From Peptococcaceae bacterium (GTDB taxonomy: Bacteria; Bacillota; Peptococcia; DRI-13; UBA5745), in the NCBI GenBank assembly GCA_031264885.1, contig JAISDM010000119.1, positions 1-12,541 of the forward strand: a stretch of DNA of 12,541 nucleotides. Direction: 5' to 3'. Position numbers and translations under genes: made by a program. The first letter of the stretch is position 1; each line of letters starts with the position of its first letter. Shown here piece after piece: positions 1 through 6,945 of this stretch. Under the pieces are notes generated by a model. It did not search any database and had not been told where the DNA came from. It was given only the letters and a program-made list of their open reading frames with translations.

Positions 1-123
1 CGGCTCAATTTGCTGCAAAAGCCAAACTCGCTCCGCTCAAACAGTGGCTTTTGCGGACGCAAATTTCGCCTAGAAATTCTAAAACGCTCCGCCTAATCGG
101 GCCATATCTCCTCCTTCACGGGG
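1..123 (+). repeat. Palindromic interspersed repeat, copy 1 (left end outside window)
   Basis: Bases 1-119 match 1599-1717 almost base for base, with an offset of 1598 and only a handful of differences. The visible part holds the central hairpin (15-24 GCAAAAGCCA with 45-54 TGGCTTTTGC, 20-base loop) and the complete right arm ending in CCTCCTTCAC. The left arm would lie before base 1. One reading frame stays open from base 1 to a TAA at 94-96, as in copy 2. The copy ends just before the ribosome binding site of the UPF0210 gene. It resembles a REP- or MITE-like element; I cannot name a family. Confidence 0.8.
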
Positions 124-161
124 ACATTGCAACACCCGATATCAGGAGAGGAGGGATCCCT

Positions 162-1529
162 GTGCCGGTGAACGTATCGTCGGAAGAGATTATGCAGACC
201 ATCAGGATGACGCAGTTTCAGAACTTGGATGTCCGAACCATTACGATGGGGATCAGTCTGCGGGACTGCGCCCATTCCAGTATGGCCAGGGCCGCCGGGA
301 ATATCTATGATAAGATTACGCGCAAGGCTGAGCGTCTGGCGCCGGTGGGGGAGGCGATCTCGAGGGAATACGGGATTCCCATCATTCATAAGCGGATCGC
401 TGTGACGCCTATGGCGCTGGTGGGGGAATCCTGCCGGGACGGCTCTTATGAGGATTTGGCTCTGGCTATGGAGAAGGCGGCTGTGGCGGTGGGCGTGAAT
501 TTTATCGGGGGATTCTCCGCGCTGGTTCACAAGGGGTTTACGGCGGGGGACGAGCGGCTGATTGAGGCGATTCCCGCCGCTTTGTCTCAGACCGGGCGGG
601 TGTGCGCTTCGGTCAATGTGGGAACCACGAAGGCGGGGATCAATATGGACGCGGTTTGGCGCATGGGGAACGTCATTAAGGAGACGGCTGAGCGAACCCG
701 GGATCAGAACGCCATAGGCTGCGCGAAGCTGGTGGTGTTCTGCAACGCGCCGGAGGATAATCCGTTTATGGCGGGGGCGTTTCATGGGATCGGGGAGCCG
801 GAGACGGTGATTAATATAGGCGTGTCCGGGCCGGGGGTGGTGCTGGACGCCATCCGAAAGCATCCCGGCGCGGATTTGGGGGAGCTGTCTTCTGTGATTA
901 AGCGCACGGCCTTTAAGATCACGCGCATGGGGGAGCTGGTGGGCAGGCTGGCGGCGGAGCGGCTCCAGACCTCTTTTGGGATTCTGGATCTGTCTTTGGC
1001 GCCGACGCCTGCCATCGGGGACAGTGTTTCGGATATTTTGGAGGCCATGGGTCTGGAGCGCACCGGCGGTCATGGAACCACCGCCGCGCTGGCGCTGCTG
1101 AATGACGCGGTCAAGAAGGGGGGCGCCATGGCGTCGTCTCATGTGGGCGGGCTGTCCGGGGCTTTTATCCCGGTGAGCGAGGACGCGGGGATGGCGCGCG
1201 CTGTGGAAGTGGGGGCGCTTTCTGTGGATAAGCTGGAGAGCATGACTTGTGTATGCTCTGTGGGGATGGATATGTTTGCTGTGCCCGGGGATACGCCGCC
1301 GGAGATCATCGCGGCTATGATCGCCGATGAGGCGGCCATTGGGATGGTCAACAAGAAGACGACGGCGGTGCGGGTGATTCCGGTTCCGGGGAAGAAGGCG
1401 GGGGACCGGGTGGAATTCGGGGGCTTGCTGGGGGCGGCGCCTGTTATGGGGGTGCATGCCTGGGACGCTTCTGTGTTTGTGCGGCGGGGCGGGCGGATTC
1501 CGGCGCCCATCCACGCGCTGAACAACTAA
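162..1529 (+). CDS. UPF0210 / PFL-family protein (DUF711)
   Basis: This is a 455-aa cytoplasmic protein of the UPF0210 family (annotated as PFL family protein), whose biochemical role is not established. The N-terminal region with NLDVRTITMGISLRDC is typical of the family, and the length fits its usual roughly 450 residues. The frame is open further upstream, to a TTG at 51, but that part lies inside the palindromic repeat and is not family-like. I chose GTG 162 because AGGAGG at 149-154 sits 7 bases before it; GTG 168 is a weaker alternative at 13 bases. In other Firmicutes this gene often follows a small ACT-domain protein gene, which would lie outside the window here. Glycine codons are mostly GGG, unlike the TRAP genes at the far end. 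The gene is flanked by repeat copies 1 and 2 in direct orientation. Confidence 0.9.
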   Translation: MPVNVSSEEIMQTIRMTQFQNLDVRTITMGISLRDCAHSSMARAAGNIYDKITRKAERLAPVGEAISREYGIPIIHKRIAVTPMALVGESCRDGSYEDLALAMEKAAVAVGVNFIGGFSALVHKGFTAGDERLIEAIPAALSQTGRVCASVNVGTTKAGINMDAVWRMGNVIKETAERTRDQNAIGCAKLVVFCNAPEDNPFMAGAFHGIGEPETVINIGVSGPGVVLDAIRKHPGADLGELSSVIKRTAFKITRMGELVGRLAAERLQTSFGILDLSLAPTPAIGDSVSDILEAMGLERTGGHGTTAALALLNDAVKKGGAMASSHVGGLSGAFIPVSEDAGMARAVEVGALSVDKLESMTCVCSVGMDMFAVPGDTPPEIIAAMIADEAAIGMVNKKTTAVRVIPVPGKKAGDRVEFGGLLGAAPVMGVHAWDASVFVRRGGRIPAPIHALNN

Positions 1530-1546
1530 ATGCAGTTTAGCTAAGT

Positions 1547-1722
1547 CCCCGGTGAAGGAGGAGCTATGACCCTTACGGCTCCGCGTTTTGAATTTCTACG
1601 GCTCAATTTGCTGCAAAAGTCAAACTCGCTCCGCTCAGACAGTGACTTTTGCGGACGCGAATTTCGCCTAGAAATTCTAAAACGCTCCGCCTAATCGGGT
1701 CATATCTCCTCCTTCACCGGGA
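1547..1722 (+). repeat. Palindromic interspersed repeat, copy 2 (complete)
   Basis: This is an element of about 176 bases with imperfect inverted arms: the left arm begins CCGGTGAAGGAGGAG (about 1549) and the right arm ends CTCCTCCTTCACCGG (about 1720). Each arm runs about 50 bases, with small mismatches and indels. The centre is a second hairpin (1613-1622 with 1643-1652). It fills most of the gap between the UPF0210 gene and lspA. Relative to copy 1, the stem pair C22:G47 has become T1620:A1645, so pairing is kept. The left arm carries a Shine-Dalgarno-like AAGGAGG and the right arm its complement CCTCCTT (1708-1714). No transposase is encoded, so any movement would need outside help. Confidence 0.85.
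1566..1694 (+). other. 42-codon ORF carried by the repeat (doubtful as a gene)
   Basis: An ATG at 1566, 4 bases after AAGGAGG (1555-1561 region), opens a frame that runs through almost the whole repeat to a TAA at 1692-1694. The product would be a 42-aa basic peptide starting MTLTAPRFEFL. The same frame is open in copy 1. However, all four differences between the copies inside the shared frame change the amino acid (P/S, N/D, G/D, K/E), and two of them preserve a base pair. That pattern points to selection or mutation acting on the nucleic acid structure, not on a peptide. I list it because it will be called by gene finders; I do not think it is a functional gene. Confidence 0.2.
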
Positions 1723-1724
1723 TG

Positions 1725-1753
1725 TTGCGGTAAACTGTGAATCGCGGTTTAAA
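1725..1753 (+). promoter_or_regulatory. Weak candidate promoter for lspA cluster
   Basis: TTGCGG (1725-1730) and TTTAAA (1748-1753) are separated by 17 bases and lie just ahead of the lspA ribosome binding site. Both hexamers are poor matches to the sigma-A consensus. If used, transcription would start almost on top of the ribosome binding site, which makes it doubtful. Confidence 0.2.
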
Positions 1754-1779
1754 CATTGAAGGCGGCAAGGAGGATGATC

Positions 1780-2268
1780 GTGAGGATCAAGGGGCGTTTT
1801 ATTCTGACGGCGGCTGTTGTGTTCGCGGCGGATCAGGCGGTGAAGCGGTGGCTGTTCGCGCGGATGGCTTTGGGTGAGACTGTGCCGGTCATCCGCGATT
1901 TTTTCCATTTGACGTTGATTCAGAATTCCGGTATGGCTTTCGGCTTAATGCAAAACCGCGGGTGGATATACCTGGTGAGTTCGCTGGCGGTCATTTGTGT
2001 TTTGGGCTACATGGCTTTCGGCAAAACAAAACTGTCCAAATGGCAGATATTCGCGATCAGTTTGGTGGCGGGCGGCGCCGCGGGGAATCTGGCGGACCGG
2101 CTGGCCTATGGCGCGGTGATCGATTTTTTGGATTTCAGGGGGATATGGCCGTTTATCTTTAACGGGGCGGATATGGCGATTGTGGCGGGCAGCTTTTTAT
2201 TTGCCATTTGTTATGTTCGGGATGAGTTCCGGAACGGGGCGGCGGAGGATGGGGACGGTCATGAGTGA
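1780..2268 (+). CDS. lspA: Lipoprotein signal peptidase (signal peptidase II)
   Basis: LspA is the membrane aspartyl protease that removes the signal peptide from diacylglyceryl-modified prolipoproteins. The 162-aa product has the family's hydrophobic segments and motifs in order: ADQAVKRW (17-24), NSGMAFGL (49-56), GGAAGNLADRL (98-108), VIDFLDF (113-119) and FNGADMAIVAG (127-137). The expected catalytic pair is D115 and D131. The start is decided by spacing: AAGGAGG at 1767-1773 touches ATG 1774 but sits 6 bases before GTG 1780, so GTG is preferred; the frame also opens at TTG 1756. The stop overlaps the ATG of the next gene by 8 bases, implying translational coupling. One likely client is the DctP lipoprotein at the end of this window, although every lipoprotein in the cell would use it. 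Confidence 0.95.
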   Translation: MRIKGRFILTAAVVFAADQAVKRWLFARMALGETVPVIRDFFHLTLIQNSGMAFGLMQNRGWIYLVSSLAVICVLGYMAFGKTKLSKWQIFAISLVAGGAAGNLADRLAYGAVIDFLDFRGIWPFIFNGADMAIVAGSFLFAICYVRDEFRNGAAEDGDGHE

Positions 2269-3220
2269 GTATGTCTTTGTGGTTCCGGAGGGGGAGCGGG
2301 GCCGCCGGATCGATTTGTTTGTGGCGGATCAAATGGGGGACGCGCTGAGCCGCTCCAGGATTCAGGCGCTGCTGAGGCAAGGGCTGATCTTGGTCAATGG
2401 TGAGCCGGTGAAAGCCGGGTACAAGGTCGTTCCGGGGGACCGGGCGGTTTGCCGGACGCTTCCCGCGGTGGCATTGGCCGCGGAGGCGGAGGCGCTGCCC
2501 TTGGATATCCTGTATGAGGATCAGGACTTAATCGTGGTCAACAAGGCGAGGGGCATGACGGTGCATCCGGCGCCCGGGGCTGAATCGGGCACTCTGGTGA
2601 ACGCGCTGCTGTATCACTGCGGCGATCTGTCGGGGATCAACGGGACGCTGAGGCCGGGGATCGTTCACCGCATCGATAAGGATACCACGGGGCTTTTGGC
2701 GGCGGCCAAGAACGACCGGACGCACCGCGCTTTGGCTGAGCAAATCAAGGCCCGCCAGGTTTCCAGGGAATACGTCGCCTTGCTCCACGGCGCGCTTAGG
2801 GAATCGGAGGGCGTTGTGGACGCGCCTGTGGGCCGGGACGCGCGGGACCGGAAAAAGATGGCGGTGACCGCCGCCGGAAAAGGGGCGGTGACCCGGTATT
2901 GGGTTCTGGAGCGGGGTGTGTCTTATACCTTGGTTCGTTGTCTGCTTGAGACGGGAAGGACGCATCAAATCCGGGTACACATGGCGTATATCCGCCATCC
3001 GGTGGTGGGCGATCCCAAGTACGGGCCCTCCGGGAATGCGTTCGGTGTGAGGGCGCAGATGCTTCACGCATGGAAATTGAGGTTCATTCATCCCGGGACT
3101 GGGGAAGAACTGCGGTTTTGTGTTCCGCCGCCGGAGGATATGCGGCGGGTGCTGGATCAGGCGGGGATGAGATGGAAGGAAGGTGGGACGGATGAAGATC
3201 AAATCGATTGTGATGGATAA
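2261..3220 (+). CDS. RluA/RluD-family 23S rRNA pseudouridine synthase
   Basis: This 319-aa enzyme belongs to the RluA family, which isomerises specific uridines in RNA to pseudouridine; by position it matches the Bacillus YlyB gene. The N-terminal S4-type RNA-binding region (about 15-65, with SRSRIQALLRQGLILVNG) is followed by the catalytic domain. HRIDKDTTGLL at 136-146 holds the catalytic Asp (D139), and GRTHQIRVHM further on is the usual C-terminal motif. ATG 2261 overlaps the end of lspA, with GGAGG at 2244-2248; ATG 2249 in the same frame is possible but has no spacing to that GGAGG. The 3' end overlaps pyrR by 29 bases. The exact target uridines cannot be read from the sequence, so no symbol is given. 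Confidence 0.92.
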   Translation: MSEYVFVVPEGERGRRIDLFVADQMGDALSRSRIQALLRQGLILVNGEPVKAGYKVVPGDRAVCRTLPAVALAAEAEALPLDILYEDQDLIVVNKARGMTVHPAPGAESGTLVNALLYHCGDLSGINGTLRPGIVHRIDKDTTGLLAAAKNDRTHRALAEQIKARQVSREYVALLHGALRESEGVVDAPVGRDARDRKKMAVTAAGKGAVTRYWVLERGVSYTLVRCLLETGRTHQIRVHMAYIRHPVVGDPKYGPSGNAFGVRAQMLHAWKLRFIHPGTGEELRFCVPPPEDMRRVLDQAGMRWKEGGTDEDQIDCDG

Positions 3221-3743
3221 GCACGCGGTACGGCGGGCTTTGACCCGGATCGCCCATGAGATTACGGAGAAAAACAAGGGGATAGAGGATGTGATTTTGG
3301 TGGGGATCCGCAGCAGGGGTGTGCCGCTGGCGGAGCGTCTGTCGGCTTTGATTCAGGAGATCGAGCGGGAGGAGCCGCGGACGGGGAAGCTGGACATCAG
3401 TCTGTACCGGGATGATTTGTCGGAAAAATGGGATTATCCGGTTTTGCGGGGGACGGATATTCAGGTGTCGGTCAAGGGCAAAAAAATCATTTTGGTGGAT
3501 GATGTGCTGTTTACGGGGCGCACCATTCGGGCGGCGATGGACGCGATTATGGATTTGGGGCGGCCTCAGAGCGTGCAATTGGCTGTATTGATCGACCGGG
3601 GCCACCGGGAGCTGCCGATCCGGGCGGATTATGTGGGGAAGAGTGTTCCGACCAGTCTCCAGGAAAGCATTCAGGTTCACCTCTTGGAGACGGATTATGA
3701 GGATCAGGTCGTGATTATGGAGAATAACCCGGATTTCGCCTAG
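3192..3743 (+). CDS. pyrR: Bifunctional pyr operon regulator / uracil phosphoribosyltransferase
   Basis: PyrR binds pyrimidine nucleotides and pyr-operon leader RNA to cause attenuation, and usually also has uracil phosphoribosyltransferase activity. The 183-aa product carries the PRPP-binding loop ILVDDVLFTGRT (100-111) and the family motif VGIRSRGVPLAERL (37-50). ATG 3192 was chosen over GTG 3183 because AAGGAAGG (3176-3183) lies 8 bases before it. The gene overlaps the pseudouridine synthase by 29 bases. The stop TAG (3741-3743) and the last two or three codons (...DFA) lie inside repeat copy 3, so the repeat has set or replaced the C-terminus. The pyrimidine biosynthesis genes that often follow pyrR are absent; an unrelated gene comes next, so PyrR would act on pyr genes elsewhere. 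Confidence 0.95.
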   Translation: MKIKSIVMDKHAVRRALTRIAHEITEKNKGIEDVILVGIRSRGVPLAERLSALIQEIEREEPRTGKLDISLYRDDLSEKWDYPVLRGTDIQVSVKGKKIILVDDVLFTGRTIRAAMDAIMDLGRPQSVQLAVLIDRGHRELPIRADYVGKSVPTSLQESIQVHLLETDYEDQVVIMENNPDFA

Positions 3744-3790
3744 AAATTCTAAAACGCTCCGCCTAATCGGGCCATATCTCCTCCTTCACC
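3733..3790 (+). repeat. Palindromic interspersed repeat, copy 3 (right arm only)
   Basis: Bases from about 3733 to 3790 match the right arm of copies 1 and 2, from ATTTCGCCTAG to CTCCTCCTTCACC. The left arm and central hairpin are missing; the preceding sequence is pyrR coding sequence. Like copy 1 it reads GGGCCAT where copy 2 reads GGGTCAT. Sequence after it (to about 3828) keeps patchy similarity to the sequence after copy 2, including GAATCGCGG in both, so the true element may extend further than I mark. Confidence 0.8.
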
Positions 3791-3906
3791 GGTGGCGTCG
3801 CGGCAATCCGGGTTCTGCGAATCGCGGATAATGACAAAAAATTGCGTCAGTAACCGGAATCGGGAGATTGATAAGTGAAAGTAATTAATTTTATCATTTG
3901 TATCTA

Positions 3907-3935
3907 TTTCTAAAAATCAGAATTTATATTATAAT
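3907..3935 (+). promoter_or_regulatory. Candidate promoter of the nitroreductase-CoA-transferase operon
   Basis: An AT-rich stretch (about 3870-3960) contains a consensus TATAAT at 3930-3935. The best -35 at normal spacing is weak (TTTCTA, 3907-3912). It is the only markedly AT-rich gap in the first 9 kb and stands 48 bases before the start of the first gene of the catabolic cluster, so a transcription start near 3942 is plausible. The weak -35 would fit dependence on an activator such as the LysR protein encoded downstream; that is inference. Confidence 0.5.
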
Positions 3936-3982
3936 GTCGATGTAATGGAAAATTTGAATTTTGAAAAGGAGGTAAGAACAAC

Positions 3983-4687
3983 ATGGATTTGCAACAAACC
4001 AAGGACACCTTTATGGAAGTTGTCGGAGCAAGGCGCAGTGTCCGTCATTACATCCCCGACAAGGTTTCGGAAGAAGACTTGCGGATGATCATGGAAAGCG
4101 CCCGGCAGGCGCCTTCGGGTGAAAACGCCCAGCCTTGGCGTTTTATCATCGTGAAGGCCACGGAGAACAAGGAATTCCTGTCAAAAGTATCCAAGATGGG
4201 CAGCGGCCGCCGTTTCACGGGTGAGTACCTCAGCAAGCAGATGCAGGCGCGTATGGTCGAGCAGGACCGGCTCCGTTACGCCGATAAGGCAGCCCAGGAA
4301 GAGGATGAAGCGAAGCAGCAGGCGGCTTACAAGAAGCTGACGTCCGGCGAGGTGTCCGCTTTCGTGAAGGACCCGGATGTGGTGGTGATCGTCATTGGGA
4401 AGAAAGAGGTTTGGGACTTGCCCTTCGATACCTCCGCGGCCATTGAGAACATGCTGCTGACTGTGACGGCTTTGAATCTGGGCGCGTGTTGGGTCATCGC
4501 CCCCTGCATCGACGTCCGGGACGAACTGAAATTGAAAGAATATTTCAAAATTCCGGAAGAGTATAAGGCGATCAGCATTATTTCCATCGGAGCGACCTCC
4601 CGTATGCCCCGCCCGAGGCCCCGTCTGCCTTTGGAGGAGATTGTGTTCACCGAGAAATTCGGAGACGCTTATTACAAACAGTCATAA
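3983..4687 (+). CDS. Nitroreductase-family FMN oxidoreductase
   Basis: A 234-aa protein of the nitroreductase superfamily, FMN enzymes that move electrons from NAD(P)H or other donors to quinones, nitro compounds, enones or ring systems. FMN-contacting motifs are RRSVR (17-21) and APSGENAQPW (43-52); a second family region is NMLLTVTALNLGACWV (156-171). Residues about 80-125 form a charged, Gln- and Glu-rich helical insertion (KQMQARMVEQDR, AQEEDEAKQQAAYKK), which could cover the active site. AAGGAGGT (3966-3973) is 9 bases before ATG. It is the first gene after the AT-rich promoter region and is followed after 31 bases by the next gene. Substrate unknown; the context suggests a reductive step in catabolism rather than xenobiotic nitro reduction. 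Confidence 0.88.
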   Translation: MDLQQTKDTFMEVVGARRSVRHYIPDKVSEEDLRMIMESARQAPSGENAQPWRFIIVKATENKEFLSKVSKMGSGRRFTGEYLSKQMQARMVEQDRLRYADKAAQEEDEAKQQAAYKKLTSGEVSAFVKDPDVVVIVIGKKEVWDLPFDTSAAIENMLLTVTALNLGACWVIAPCIDVRDELKLKEYFKIPEEYKAISIISIGATSRMPRPRPRLPLEEIVFTEKFGDAYYKQS

Positions 4688-4718
4688 GAATCCGTAAATT
4701 ATAAAGGAGGTGCGCAGG

Positions 4719-5156
4719 ATGAGCCTGTTGACAGATTTTAAGGATACGTTGATCTTCGAGCTGCAAAAAGAGTTTTGGAACGAACGCGGGAAGGGCGCCC
4801 GGTATCGCCTGACCATGACCGGTGTGGAATGTATGAAGAAGGCGCTGAAGGATCCTACGGACGTAGGCGAAATTGTTGAAGTATTCAAAAAAGAGGGTTT
4901 TTGCAAGGATATGGAGATTTCCGAGGATAATTTTCAGGTAAAGATGCGTATTAAGGAATGTACGTTCCTGGATGTGCGCAACGGCTTTATGGATAAGGGC
5001 CAGCAGCCGCTGAGCTGTCCGCTGGCCAATTCCATTATGTACGCTATGGAGGTCAAGAGCGGCATGGCGCCGGAGCTGCTGCCCATTGAGAAGGATGGGA
5101 ACGACTGTATTGTCGGGCTGGGGAAGATGGCGTCGTCTGAAGTATTAACGAGGTGA
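4719..5156 (+). CDS. Uncharacterised cysteine-containing protein, 145 aa
   Basis: I do not recognise this protein with confidence. It has no signal peptide or membrane segment. Five cysteines are spread over it (C38, C62, C81, C100, C130), with C81 in RIKECTF, C100 in LSCPLAN and C130 in DGNDCIVGL. The C-terminal part (about 70-137), with Cys-Pro followed by a helix and a final Cys on a predicted strand, recalls the V4R/hydrocarbon-binding fold and the ATC-hydrolase-like family, both of which bind small molecules or metal; this is only a resemblance by eye. AAAGGAGGT at 4703-4711 is 7 bases before ATG 4719, so this start is preferred over the GTG at 4710, which lies inside that site. The stop is 5 bases before the CoA-transferase start, so the two are surely co-transcribed. 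Confidence 0.8.
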   Translation: MSLLTDFKDTLIFELQKEFWNERGKGARYRLTMTGVECMKKALKDPTDVGEIVEVFKKEGFCKDMEISEDNFQVKMRIKECTFLDVRNGFMDKGQQPLSCPLANSIMYAMEVKSGMAPELLPIEKDGNDCIVGLGKMASSEVLTR

Positions 5157-5161
5157 GCGGG

Positions 5162-6079
5162 ATGAACAAGGTTAGGGAACTTTCCGATATTGTCAGTGAA
5201 ATCCCCAACGGCGCGGAGATCGGCCTGGGCGGGTTTATCATCAACCGCTGCGGGATCGCTTTTGCCGCGGAATTGCTCCGGCAGCGCAAAAAGGACCTGG
5301 TGCTGTACAGCATGATGGGCACCATGGACGCGGATCTTTTGGTGGGCGCCGGCGCTGTGAAATCTTATTCCTACGGGGGCGGATCCCTGGACCGGTTCGG
5401 CAGGCTGGACCGGGTCAATGAGGCCATCGTCAAGAAGACCACCGAGATCAAGGAATACAGCGGATTGGCGCTGGCTTTGCGGTTTTTGGCGGGGACATTG
5501 GGCATTCCCTTTATTCCGACCAAAACCCTGATCGGGACGGATCTGCTGGAGGAATTGATGAAGGACAAGGATTGCGTGCAGATGGGGACTTCTCCCTTCG
5601 ACGGGGATCAATACCTGTTTGTGAGCAAGCTGCAGCCGGAATATTCCGTGATTCACGCCCAGATGGCGGACGAAAAAGGGAACATCGTCATCGAAGGGCC
5701 GACCTGGGATCTGGAAACGGCGAAAGCGGGCAAGAAGCTCATTGTGACGGTGGAACAGCTGGTCAGCAATGAGTACATCAAGCGCAATCCGGAGAAGGTC
5801 ACCATTCCCAGCGTGTATACATACGCTGTGGCGGTGGTCCCGGCGGGAGCGTATCCCGGAGCGACCCATAAGGTGTACGACTATGACGATCAGGCGCTGA
5901 GACAGTACGCCAAGGTCAATCAGAGCCAGGAAACCTTCGACGCTTATGTCAAAGAATATATTTACGGGACCAAGAATCACGCCGAGTTCATTGAGAAGGT
6001 AGGCGGCGCGGGGGTATTGAACACCATCCGAGCGGATCTTGCTTATGGGTATGTGAAAGGAAAGGTGGTGCTTTCATGA
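5162..6079 (+). CDS. CoA-transferase subunit A, glutaconate CoA-transferase (GctA) type
   Basis: This is the 305-aa alpha subunit of a family I CoA-transferase, closest by eye to glutaconate CoA-transferase GctA of Acidaminococcus. Shared features are GLGGFIINR near the N-terminus (21-29), the long substrate-domain segment with LGIPFIPTKTLIG, VIHAQMADEKGN, and the C-terminal GATHKVYDYDDQALRQY. These enzymes move CoA from acyl-CoA (often acetyl-CoA) to a carboxylic acid. I start at ATG 5162 with AGGTGA just ahead; GTG 5153 is an in-frame alternative that would overlap the previous stop. It overlaps subunit B by 4 bases (ATGA), as expected for a stoichiometric complex. The substrate is not readable; glutaconate itself is only one option, and no dehydratase genes of glutamate fermentation are nearby. 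Confidence 0.88.
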   Translation: MNKVRELSDIVSEIPNGAEIGLGGFIINRCGIAFAAELLRQRKKDLVLYSMMGTMDADLLVGAGAVKSYSYGGGSLDRFGRLDRVNEAIVKKTTEIKEYSGLALALRFLAGTLGIPFIPTKTLIGTDLLEELMKDKDCVQMGTSPFDGDQYLFVSKLQPEYSVIHAQMADEKGNIVIEGPTWDLETAKAGKKLIVTVEQLVSNEYIKRNPEKVTIPSVYTYAVAVVPAGAYPGATHKVYDYDDQALRQYAKVNQSQETFDAYVKEYIYGTKNHAEFIEKVGGAGVLNTIRADLAYGYVKGKVVLS

Positions 6080-6852
6080 CGACCCCGCAGTATACATCGA
6101 ATGAACTCATGGCTGTGACCGCGGCCAAGCGGCTGGAGAACGGGCAAAACATCGTGGTGGGCCTCGGATTGCCTCAGGTGGCGGCGCTGTTGGCCAAAAG
6201 CAGCCACGCGCCTGATTTGAACATCATCTATGAGGTGGGCGTGATCAATCCGGATCCCCTGGATTCCGATCCCGGGGTAGGGATCGCGGACCCCCGCCTG
6301 TGGTACCGGAACGACGCGTTTACCGGATACATCGGCGCTATGGGCGAGATTCTGCAAAAGGGCCTGGTGGACGTGGGCTTCCTGGGCGCTCTCCAGATCG
6401 ACCGTTACGGCAATCTGAATTCCTCCCTCATCAAGGGCAAGGACGGGAGCGCACGGCATTTTACCGGGAGCGGCGGCGCCGCCGATATGGCCGCCTTGTC
6501 CAAGCGTGTTTTTATCATCATGAAGCATGAGAAGCGCAAGATCATCGAGAGTCTGGACTATCTGACCTCGGTGGGCTGCTATAAGGGCAAGAACACCCGG
6601 GTGGAGAAGGGCCTCCAGAAGACCGCCGGCGTGACGGTGTTCACGAATTTGTGTGTGCTGGAGACCGGCGCCGAATCGGGCGAGCTGGAGGTCAAATCGC
6701 TGCATCCCGGCGTGACTCTGGACACCTTGAAGGAAAACACCGGTTTCGACATCATCATTCCGAAGGATGTTCCGGCGACGGCGGAACCCGGCGCGGAGGA
6801 TCTGGAGATCCTGCGCAAAACGATTGATCCGAACAAGATGTATATCAAATGA
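6076..6852 (+). CDS. CoA-transferase subunit B, glutaconate CoA-transferase (GctB) type
   Basis: The 258-aa beta subunit pairs with the preceding gene. It aligns by eye along its whole length with GctB: TSNELMAVTAAKRLENG at the start, IIYEVG (50-55), ALQIDRYGNLNSS, RHFTGSGGAADMA and ENTGFDI near the end. E53 in the ExG motif corresponds to the GctB glutamate that forms the covalent glutamyl-CoA intermediate, so the subunit should be catalytically competent as a transferase. This argues against the related IpdAB-type ring-opening hydrolases, which work differently. The start codon overlaps the subunit A stop (ATGA) and AAAGGTGG lies upstream. A GC-rich gap of 93 bases with no clear terminator follows. 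Confidence 0.88.
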   Translation: MTTPQYTSNELMAVTAAKRLENGQNIVVGLGLPQVAALLAKSSHAPDLNIIYEVGVINPDPLDSDPGVGIADPRLWYRNDAFTGYIGAMGEILQKGLVDVGFLGALQIDRYGNLNSSLIKGKDGSARHFTGSGGAADMAALSKRVFIIMKHEKRKIIESLDYLTSVGCYKGKNTRVEKGLQKTAGVTVFTNLCVLETGAESGELEVKSLHPGVTLDTLKENTGFDIIIPKDVPATAEPGAEDLEILRKTIDPNKMYIK

Positions 6853-6945
6853 TGGCTCCGGCGGCGGACTGGGTCCGGCGGCGGCGCGGCTCCTGACGCC
6901 GACAGATCCGCGGGCGGCGGGCTTTGGGGCGAAGGAGTCGGTTCT

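Noticed and set aside
51..161. N-terminal extension of the UPF0210 frame from TTG 51
   Set aside because: It lies inside repeat copy 1, has no ribosome binding site and does not look like the family N-terminus; GTG 162 has a well-spaced AGGAGG.
3744..3982. PyrR-responsive attenuator after pyrR
   Set aside because: No terminator/antiterminator pair or PyrR-binding loop could be recognised, and the next gene is not a pyrimidine gene.
5162..6852. IpdAB-type ring-opening hydrolase instead of a CoA-transferase
   Set aside because: Subunit B keeps the glutamate in the ExG motif (E53) and aligns with GctB throughout; a hydrolase role is not excluded but is less likely.
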